Assembly (NCBI GenBank): GCA_012523155.1
Contig: JAAYJB010000472.1
Span: forward strand, 1 to 5,790
Origin: Synergistaceae bacterium
GTDB lineage: Bacteria; Synergistota; Synergistia; Synergistales; Aminobacteriaceae
Direction: 5' to 3'
Length of the DNA stretch: 5,790 bases
In this document: piece after piece, positions 1-5,790 of the stretch
Layout: the number at the start of each line of letters is the position of its first letter
Numbering within the stretch: position 1 is the stretch's first letter
The notes under the pieces: generated by a model
What the model was told of the DNA's origin: nothing
Databases searched by the model: none
Seen by the model: only the letters and a program-made list of their open reading frames with translations
Translations under genes and position numbers: made by a program

Positions 1-578
1 GCGAAGACAATGAAGGGCAACAGGATAGCAGCTACACCGATGCTGCTCGTCTCCCGCGTATCCCCCAGGAAAATGCCGCAGAGCGCGCCTGTGACCATGA
101 GAACTGCCGTTGTATGATCGTTCATGCTCCCCCAAACTCCGCCCTGGAATGATTTAAAATATGTTGTAGTGAGAATTAGAAGTACAGAACCAAGGCAAAA
201 ATAGAGCTTCAGATAGAAGACCAGTTTTTTTCTTCCTGTTAGGGTTCCCACGAAAGCGCCGAAAACAAAAAAAATAAATGCGGATAATACGACCCAGAAT
301 CCCTCCGTACTCCCCCATTTTGATTCAGCGTGGTAAAGAGAGGAAAAAAGCACCAAAAGCAGAAAAAGAGCAAAAACAATGAGTACAGGGGCTAATTTTT
401 TTGCTCTGAAAATCCGCCACGTTTCTTCCTGCAGGAAGTTCTTCAAAAGAATGAACACAAGCACCAGCAGAAAGGGCAGCACATACCCTACTCCCCACAG
501 GGGGGCAAACACGCTGCAGAGGAAAAAAACAAGAGCCTGGATTTCCTTCTCTTCGACTTTTTTTTGTAAGCCGTTCAT
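1..578 (-). CDS. O-antigen ligase/polymerase-like polytopic membrane protein (3' end beyond window)
   Basis: The frame opens at ATG 578-576 and stays open for 192 codons to the left edge, so the C-terminus is missing. The translation starts MNGLQKKVEEKEIQALVFF and is strongly hydrophobic. Likely membrane segments are near residues 13-45 (probably two passes), 62-82, 94-112, 119-139, 156-171 and 180-192, separated by short basic or polar loops such as RAKK (58-61) and TGRKK (114-118). A loop at 143-158 contains WGSMNDHTTA, which leads into the next helix and resembles the corresponding region of Wzy/WaaL-type O-antigen ligases and polymerases. Those inner-membrane proteins polymerise repeat units or ligate glycan to a lipid or protein acceptor. 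The start is supported by the ATGA overlap with the upstream glycosyltransferase stop and by AAGGAG eight bases upstream. Family assignment rests on topology and context; a flippase (Wzx) is less likely but not excluded without the periplasmic loop and C-terminus. GC content is clearly lower than in the sugar-nucleotide genes. Confidence 0.75.
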   Translation of the reverse strand, partial: MNGLQKKVEEKEIQALVFFLCSVFAPLWGVGYVLPFLLVLVFILLKNFLQEETWRIFRAKKLAPVLIVFALFLLLVLFSSLYHAESKWGSTEGFWVVLSAFIFFVFGAFVGTLTGRKKLVFYLKLYFCLGSVLLILTTTYFKSFQGGVWGSMNDHTTAVLMVTGALCGIFLGDTRETSSIGVAAILLPFIVF

Positions 579-1546
579 CTCGGTAACTCCTTATTCGAGG
601 TCTTTTTAACCGAACGTTTGTTTTTCTTATCCTCATGGATTTGCCGGACTGCCAGAACAAATCCCTTTCCTGTCACGCGAAAGCCATAACGAAGAGCCAT
701 CTTGAGAAACCGTCTCATTATATTCCATGAAAAGGCCACCCTGCCCCACAAGGGAGCCCGGACAGAAGCCGTCTGCATTACAAGATACCGGTTATAGAAA
801 AACATGGCAATTCTCTTCTCATCGGTCCGGTCCCTCGCTTGAGGGGCCTCGTGGTGAACGACATACCCCCCGGAAGGAACCAGAAGGGGTGTGTCGAAAT
901 GCAAAAAAACCCGATGGGAGAACTCCACATCTTCACTCATGGCATATCCTCCGAAGGTCTGAAGTTTTTCATTAAATTTCATTGAATGAAAAATCTCCCC
1001 CCTGAATGCCATAGCTCCACCGCTCAGCCACTCCGCAGGTCCGGGAGGCGCGGAGATTCCCTTGTTTGATCCCGAAGGGTGCACTTTCCGTTTCTTCACA
1101 TAGGCAAAAACAGTATACAGTGTTTCTTTCAACTGGTCCTGCAGGGAGGGCTGTGATCCTTTTTCGTTGCTGCCATCCATGAGCCGCAGTCCTGCCCCCA
1201 TGCATGCCGGGTTATTTGTGAAACATTTCTCTAGGCAGGTAAGCCCGTCTGAAGATACCTCGCAGTCATCATCGATAAAAAAAACAAAATCTCCTCTTGC
1301 CTCAGAAACGGCGTCATTTCTTTGGGACGCACTTCCTACCCTCGGGGCCTTATAATACCTGAATAAAACCCCTTTCTTTCCGAATCGGGGCGCATAATCC
1401 CCAGCTACCTTCTCAGACCTGTCATTGTCGCTCGCATCCCATACGATCACTTCGAAATCAATCGTATCCTGGGCAAGGAGCGAAGGCAGGGAGATGTCCC
1501 GTAAAGCCTCATCCCTGTTCTTCGTGGCGATTATGACGCTGATCAT
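575..1546 (-). CDS. GT2 family glycosyltransferase
   Basis: A 323-residue cytoplasmic, GT-A fold glycosyltransferase that probably adds one sugar to the lipid-linked repeat unit; donor and acceptor cannot be read from the sequence. Visible GT2 features, in order, are the opening strand MISVIIATKNR (1-11), the nucleotide-binding WDASDND (36-42), QRNDAVSEARGD (75-86) leading into FFIDDD with the metal-binding acidic triplet at 92-94, the acceptor-side WLSGGAMAFR (173-182), and the SEDVEF acidic pair E205-D206, the usual place of the catalytic base in inverting GT2 enzymes. HH at 231-232 matches the late conserved histidine region of the family. The C-terminus (about 262-315) is rich in basic and aromatic residues, ending in a KKNKRSVKK stretch, and may associate peripherally with the membrane. 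There is no signal peptide. The start codon overlaps the stop of the upstream fucosyltransferase as ATGA, and the stop overlaps the start of the downstream membrane-protein gene in the same way. Confidence 0.9.
   Translation of the reverse strand: MISVIIATKNRDEALRDISLPSLLAQDTIDFEVIVWDASDNDRSEKVAGDYAPRFGKKGVLFRYYKAPRVGSASQRNDAVSEARGDFVFFIDDDCEVSSDGLTCLEKCFTNNPACMGAGLRLMDGSNEKGSQPSLQDQLKETLYTVFAYVKKRKVHPSGSNKGISAPPGPAEWLSGGAMAFRGEIFHSMKFNEKLQTFGGYAMSEDVEFSHRVFLHFDTPLLVPSGGYVVHHEAPQARDRTDEKRIAMFFYNRYLVMQTASVRAPLWGRVAFSWNIMRRFLKMALRYGFRVTGKGFVLAVRQIHEDKKNKRSVKKTSNKELPR
587..592 (-). promoter_or_regulatory. Ribosome binding site of the membrane-protein gene
   Basis: AAGGAG on the minus strand, eight bases before the ATG at 578-576 and inside the last codons of the GT2 gene. 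Good match and spacing; it supports the chosen start of the partial membrane-protein gene. Confidence 0.75.
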
Positions 1547-2607
1547 GGTCCATTGCTCTCCTTCAAAAAGTTTTTCACGCCCATTCCCTCGAGAAGAATT
1601 TCCACAAAAGACGAAACGTCAAAACGCTTCGCCTGTTCCGAGGACAGGAAACGGCCGACAGCTTCGAGATAGCGGTCGTATTCCTCTTCTCCCATAGACA
1701 GGAGACGGTCGTAGAGCGATTCGTAATCAGGAAATTTCCTTTTGTCAATGAACGTGTCCTGCGGGATAAACTCCTGTACCCGGTCCCAGCCGAGGTAAAC
1801 CGGTACAACCCCGGCAATGAAACAGTCAAAGATCTTTTCCGTGATATAGCCGGGGAAATTTTCGGCGTTCTCATAGCAGATGCAGAAGCGGTAATTCTTC
1901 AAAATATCTTTCTTCACTGGAACACATCCCTTGTATACCGGGGAGACATTGATCGGACGTACCTGGCGTCCTTTCAGGGTCCGATAGCCGTTCCTGATAT
2001 ATTCGACCACTTTCTTGGCGGGGGATATATCCCAGTCATATCCGTAGAGATCAAATTCACCGGGGTGATTTTTCATAAACCAGAGAATGGCCCGGAAGCG
2101 TTCTGTGTATAGTTCATTCGGTCTTCTTTTCCACTTGTTCGCCGCCATGAGGACACACAGCTTTTTTCTGTCGGAAAACGGCAAAGGCTGCTCTGCCAGG
2201 CCCAGAGGATTGGGCCAGAAGAACGGGATTATCTCCTGTCCGCCTCCTTGTGCCATCTTCTCATCCCTGCCCCAGGAAAACACGGCTGAATACCGGCTGC
2301 GAATTTTCTCAGACCAGTTGTCCGGCTGGATAAGCGCAGACTCGAAGACGATGAGAAACAATTTTCCCCGGTATCCGGACCTTTGGAGCTTTGTCATAAA
2401 ACGCTGGTTATGGTTGATGAAGAGATACCCCCAAGCCTCTCCGGGAGAGACTTCGTCACAGTGCACGAGAGAGATTCCCGATCCCTCCAGGCGGTTCCTG
2501 AGCACCCGGAGAAAGCATGTTGCTCGGTCCTCAAGATACCTCGGGTCATCGGACTCAAATACTTCCGGTGCAAAATAACTCTTTGAACCTACGACTCCTA
2601 TTTTCAT
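1543..2607 (-). CDS. GT10 family (alpha-1,3/4-type) fucosyltransferase
   Basis: A 354-residue glycosyltransferase expected to transfer L-fucose from GDP-L-fucose to a sugar in the glycan. The diagnostic GT10 motif is intact at 239-263: YRFCICYENAE followed by FPGYITEKIFDCF, then AGVVPVYLG (265-273), IP (281-282) and FIDKRKF (286-292). Earlier family marks are FES at 88-90, where E89 sits where the proposed general base lies in GT10, and FSWGRDE (110-116), matching the SW/RxD segment before PFFWPN (128-133). The N-terminal half should bind the acceptor and the C-terminal half GDP-fucose. There is no signal peptide or membrane segment, so it is cytoplasmic, and it lacks the C-terminal heptad repeats of Helicobacter pylori FucT. 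It follows gmd, fcl and manC directly, which make its donor, so sequence and context agree. The linkage (alpha-1,3 or alpha-1,4) and acceptor cannot be decided. The start ATG overlaps the manC stop as ATGA, with GGAG seven bases upstream. Confidence 0.93.
   Translation of the reverse strand: MKIGVVGSKSYFAPEVFESDDPRYLEDRATCFLRVLRNRLEGSGISLVHCDEVSPGEAWGYLFINHNQRFMTKLQRSGYRGKLFLIVFESALIQPDNWSEKIRSRYSAVFSWGRDEKMAQGGGQEIIPFFWPNPLGLAEQPLPFSDRKKLCVLMAANKWKRRPNELYTERFRAILWFMKNHPGEFDLYGYDWDISPAKKVVEYIRNGYRTLKGRQVRPINVSPVYKGCVPVKKDILKNYRFCICYENAENFPGYITEKIFDCFIAGVVPVYLGWDRVQEFIPQDTFIDKRKFPDYESLYDRLLSMGEEEYDRYLEAVGRFLSSEQAKRFDVSSFVEILLEGMGVKNFLKESNGP
1558..1563 (-). promoter_or_regulatory. Ribosome binding site of the GT2 gene, with long spacer
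   Basis: AAGGAG on the minus strand, inside the 3' end of the fucosyltransferase gene, 11 bases before the ATG at 1546-1544. The spacer is longer than optimal. A closer out-of-frame ATG (1553-1551) would not give this protein. The protein start itself is secure because MISVIIATKNR is a complete GT2 opening, so initiation probably depends on coupling at the ATGA overlap. Confidence 0.6.
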
Positions 2608-4001
2608 TGCGCTTCTCCGCCCTCTTCGTACTTCAGACGGACAATGTCGTCCTCGCCAAGGTAGGACCCGTTCTGGACTTCGATGATCTCAAGGGCGAGC
2701 TTCCCCGGATTGGCGAGCCTGTGAACCTGGTGCTTTCCAATGAACGCGCTTTCTCCTTCATGAAGGAAGAAATTTTCGTTTTCCCTCGTTATTTTAGCCG
2801 TCCCTGAAACCACGATCCAGTGCTCGCTCCGGTGATGATGATACTGCAGACTCAGTGATTTCCCGGGAAGCACCCTGATTCTTTTTATCTTGATGCCGTC
2901 ACCTTCGTAGACGATCCTGTATTCCCCCCACGACCTGACACTCTCGGGTGCCTGAAATACCTCCCGCCGCTTCTCGTTCCGGAGTTTCTCCGCCACCGTC
3001 CTGACCTTTTGGGAGGTCCCCCTGGCGGAGATACAGAGGGCATCCGGGGAATCGACTACCAAAATGTCGTTAAGGCCGACTGCAGCCACCAGGCGCCCGT
3101 TTCCCCTGAAAAGGCAGTTCGTACAGTCCTCAGTGATAACATCTCCTGAAATAACGTTTCCTTGTTCATCTTTCCCGCCGATACTGTAGAAAGCATCCCA
3201 GCTGCCGAGATCCGCCCACCCGGCGTCAAGGGGCACCACCGCCATCCTGGGATAACGCTCGATGATGCCGTAGTCGATGGAAATTGAAGGAAAGGAATTG
3301 TATTGATCCAGGAGATTTATTACTCCCCCCTGCAGAAGCTCCCCTATCCTTGGCAGGTGTGCCCTGAAGGCGTCAAGGATATCGCCGAGCCGAAACAGAA
3401 AGATCCCGCCGTTCCAGAACCAGCCTCCCTCGTCTAGCAAAGCTGCTGCTCTTTTCGCATCTGGCTTCTCAACGAATTCATCGACCCGGAACCATGAACC
3501 GCGGGATTCCCCTGCCCTGATATAACCGAACCCGGTCTCCGGAGATTTAGGAGCAATTCCGAAAACAACGATGGCGCCTTCTGAAATGGCCTCCAGGCCA
3601 TATCTCACAGCCTGAATAAATTTTTCGTCCTCGTTGATCACATGGTCGCTTGGACACACGAGCACGGGAGTATCTTCCGTGCAGCCCTCCTCGACAAGAG
3701 TGGCAATGCCGAGGGCTATTGCAGGTGCGGTGTTTTTTGCGCACGGTTCAACGAGAAGAAGTGATTTCTGATCCAGCCCCGCCGCTCCGGACTGCTGCAG
3801 CACAAGGTCAGAAAAGCACCCGGGAGAGATAACCTTTATTCTTTCTCCGGCCAGCGGCCGGAGACGCTTCAGCGTTCCCTGGAACAGGCTTTCATTCCCA
3901 AACAGGTGAAGAAACTGCTTCGGGAGCTCCCCCCGGGAAAGAGGCCAAAGCCTCGTTCCGCTGCCGCCTGCAAGTACTATGGCATGGAGAGATTCACCCA
4001 T
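2604..4001 (-). CDS. manC: Mannose-1-phosphate guanylyltransferase / mannose-6-phosphate isomerase (bifunctional, type II)
   Basis: A 465-residue protein, the usual length for bifunctional ManC/AlgA/CpsB enzymes. The N-terminal nucleotidyltransferase domain (about 5-290) makes GDP-mannose from mannose-1-phosphate and GTP: AGGSGTRLWPLSR (11-23) is the GTP-binding signature, with K28 in LPKQF, PSDH (117-120), FVEKP (176-180) and WNGGIF (196-201) following. A linker leads to a C-terminal cupin domain (about 350-455) of the type II phosphomannose isomerase kind, with metal-binding QYHHHRSEHW (386-395), H427 and EVQNGSYLGEDDIVR (441-455). That domain interconverts fructose-6-phosphate and mannose-6-phosphate. 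Both active-site sets look intact. The extreme C-terminus, LKYEEGGEAQ, lacks the D-x-YGR ending common in the family. The start lies inside the end of fcl (8-base overlap) and is backed by a strong GGAGGAG site. The product feeds Gmd; phosphomannomutase is not in the window. Confidence 0.96.
   Translation of the reverse strand: MGESLHAIVLAGGSGTRLWPLSRGELPKQFLHLFGNESLFQGTLKRLRPLAGERIKVISPGCFSDLVLQQSGAAGLDQKSLLLVEPCAKNTAPAIALGIATLVEEGCTEDTPVLVCPSDHVINEDEKFIQAVRYGLEAISEGAIVVFGIAPKSPETGFGYIRAGESRGSWFRVDEFVEKPDAKRAAALLDEGGWFWNGGIFLFRLGDILDAFRAHLPRIGELLQGGVINLLDQYNSFPSISIDYGIIERYPRMAVVPLDAGWADLGSWDAFYSIGGKDEQGNVISGDVITEDCTNCLFRGNGRLVAAVGLNDILVVDSPDALCISARGTSQKVRTVAEKLRNEKRREVFQAPESVRSWGEYRIVYEGDGIKIKRIRVLPGKSLSLQYHHHRSEHWIVVSGTAKITRENENFFLHEGESAFIGKHQVHRLANPGKLALEIIEVQNGSYLGEDDIVRLKYEEGGEAQ
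2615..2618 (-). promoter_or_regulatory. Ribosome binding site of the GT10 gene
   Basis: GGAG on the minus strand within GGCGGAGAA, seven bases before the ATG at 2607-2605 and inside the 3' end of manC. The match is modest, consistent with coupling to termination of manC translation at the ATGA overlap. Confidence 0.6.
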
Positions 4002-4959
4002 CGTTTTTCTCCTCCATCAATCGGGACCTGTTGGCCAGGTACCAGCGGTATGTGCTTTCGATGCCCGATTCAAGGTCGATCGCGGGCTTCCACCCGAGTG
4101 CGGTTATTCTCGAAACATCAAGGAGTTTCCTCGGAGTTCCGTCCGGCTTCGCGGAGTCCCATACAATTTCACCGCTGAATCCCGTAATCTTTTTTACGAT
4201 TCCGGCTAGCTTTCTTATCGTGACTTCCCTGCCTGAACCGATATTTAAAAAGGCTGTCCCCGAATACCCTTCGAGAAGATAAACACAGGCGCCGGCAAGG
4301 TCGTCCACGTGAAGGAACTCTCTCTTCGGAGCCCCGGAACCCCATAAAACCACCTTGTCGTCGCCGTTCCGCACCGCATCATCGAATTTCCTGATCATGG
4401 CAGGGAGAACATGGGAAGATTCCGGGTCGAAATTATCGTTCGGGCCGTACAGGTTCGTGGGCATCACGGAGATGAAGGAAGCCCCGTACTGCGTGCTGTA
4501 GTACTCGCACATCTTGAGTCCCGCGATTTTTGCTATGGCATAGGCCTCATTCGTCGGTTCCAGGAAACCGGAAAGGAGCGATCCCTCACGGATCGGCTGC
4601 GGGGCGAACTTGGGGTAAATACATGAGCTTCCGAGAAAGAGGAGTTTTTTCACTCCGCTCAGCCATGCCTGGTGGATAACATTCACCTCGATGGCGAGGT
4701 TGGTGTAGATGAATTCGGCAGGATAGGCGCTGTTCGCTCCTATGCCCCCGACCTTGGCCGCTGCAAGGATAACAGCTTCCGGCTTTTCCGATCCAAAGAA
4801 GTCCCTCACACTGGACTGGTCGGTCAGGTCGAGTTCACTCCTGGTTTTCGTGAGGAGCTTCTCATACCCCTTTTCCCTGAGTTTCCGCTCGATCGCCGAA
4901 CCGACAAGCCCTCTGTGCCCGGCGACGAATACAGTATTTTCCCGTGTGATCCGGGTCAT
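3994..4959 (-). CDS. fcl: GDP-L-fucose synthase (GDP-4-keto-6-deoxy-D-mannose 3,5-epimerase/4-reductase)
   Basis: A 321-residue cytosolic short-chain dehydrogenase/reductase that epimerises GDP-4-keto-6-deoxymannose at C3 and C5 and reduces C4 with NADPH to give GDP-L-fucose. The Rossmann signature GHRGLVG is at 14-20 and AAAKVGG at 66-72. The catalytic residues line up with the E. coli enzyme at a constant offset of +4: S111 and C113 in SSCIYP, Y140 and K144 in NEAYAIAK, and H183, corresponding to S107, C109, Y136, K140 and H179. NLYGPNDNFD (169-178), REFLHVDDLA (213-222) and NIGSG (239-243) are further conserved family segments. The start at 4959 is chosen because the Rossmann motif then sits near the N-terminus as in homologues and GGTGAG lies five bases upstream. 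It follows gmd after 19 bases and overlaps manC by 8 bases. Also known as wcaG. No anomalies seen. Confidence 0.97.
   Translation of the reverse strand: MTRITRENTVFVAGHRGLVGSAIERKLREKGYEKLLTKTRSELDLTDQSSVRDFFGSEKPEAVILAAAKVGGIGANSAYPAEFIYTNLAIEVNVIHQAWLSGVKKLLFLGSSCIYPKFAPQPIREGSLLSGFLEPTNEAYAIAKIAGLKMCEYYSTQYGASFISVMPTNLYGPNDNFDPESSHVLPAMIRKFDDAVRNGDDKVVLWGSGAPKREFLHVDDLAGACVYLLEGYSGTAFLNIGSGREVTIRKLAGIVKKITGFSGEIVWDSAKPDGTPRKLLDVSRITALGWKPAIDLESGIESTYRWYLANRSRLMEEKNDG
4009..4015 (-). promoter_or_regulatory. Ribosome binding site of manC
   Basis: GGAGGAG on the minus strand, seven bases before the manC ATG (4001-3999). It is the strongest Shine-Dalgarno match in the window. It sits inside the last codons of fcl (Met-Glu-Glu-Lys), so it decides the manC start and implies that manC initiates within the fcl coding sequence. 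Confidence 0.8.
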
Positions 4960-4964
4960 TTTTT

Positions 4965-4970
4965 CTCACC
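4965..4970 (-). promoter_or_regulatory. Ribosome binding site of fcl
   Basis: GGTGAG on the minus strand, five bases before the fcl ATG (4959-4957). It lies in the only non-coding gap of the window, 4960-4978, which is too short to hold a promoter as well. It supports independent initiation of fcl after the gmd stop. Confidence 0.7.
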
Positions 4971-4978
4971 GTCTTTTC

Positions 4979-5790
<812 letters not shown>

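Noticed and set aside
325..660. Minus-strand open frame of 111 codons spanning the GT2/membrane-protein junction
   Set aside because: It is a different frame from both real genes, is Arg/Ser/Cys-rich with no domain, and conflicts with the ATGA junction and ribosome binding site at 578.
2087..2578. Plus-strand open frame of 163 codons opposite the GT10 gene
   Set aside because: The opposite strand carries a GT10 protein intact from end to end; the plus-strand translation has no coherent fold signature.
4960..4978. Possible promoter or terminator between gmd and fcl
   Set aside because: The gap is only 19 bases, contains the fcl ribosome binding site, and shows no hairpin or -10/-35 pair.

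Overview
The window is a piece of a bacterial surface-polysaccharide (O-antigen, capsule or exopolysaccharide) gene cluster. All supported genes are on the minus strand, so transcription runs from high to low coordinates. Both ends cut through genes: the first gene (GDP-mannose 4,6-dehydratase) lacks its N-terminus at the right edge, and the last gene (a polytopic membrane protein) lacks its C-terminus at the left edge. Every base except a 19-base gap (4960-4978) lies within a coding region, so there is no room for a conventional intergenic promoter or terminator. I saw no RNA gene, CRISPR array or mobile element.

In order of transcription: gmd (partial, 5790-4979), fcl/wcaG (4959-3994), manC (4001-2604), a GT10 family fucosyltransferase (2607-1543), a GT2 family glycosyltransferase (1546-575) and the N-terminal 192 residues of an O-antigen ligase/polymerase-like membrane protein (578-1). 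The junctions are tight: fcl and manC overlap by 8 bases, and the next three junctions are each a 4-base ATGA overlap. This is the architecture of one translationally coupled operon.

The logic is coherent. ManC makes GDP-mannose (and, through its cupin domain, probably mannose-6-phosphate), Gmd and Fcl convert GDP-mannose to GDP-L-fucose, and GT10 enzymes transfer fucose from GDP-L-fucose. The GT2 enzyme would add another sugar of unknown identity to the same repeat unit, and the membrane protein would polymerise or ligate the glycan. Phosphomannomutase, the step between mannose-6-phosphate and mannose-1-phosphate, is not in the window. The predicted product is therefore a fucosylated surface glycan.

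The organism is a bacterium with Shine-Dalgarno-led translation, most likely Gram-negative given the cluster type, but the sequence does not let me name a lineage. By hand counts of a few 60-base lines, base composition falls from about 58-62% GC in gmd to about 37-48% in the membrane-protein gene, the usual mosaic pattern of polysaccharide loci. I found no convincing new type of system here. The most interesting point is the GDP-fucose synthesis module placed directly against its own GT10 fucosyltransferase.
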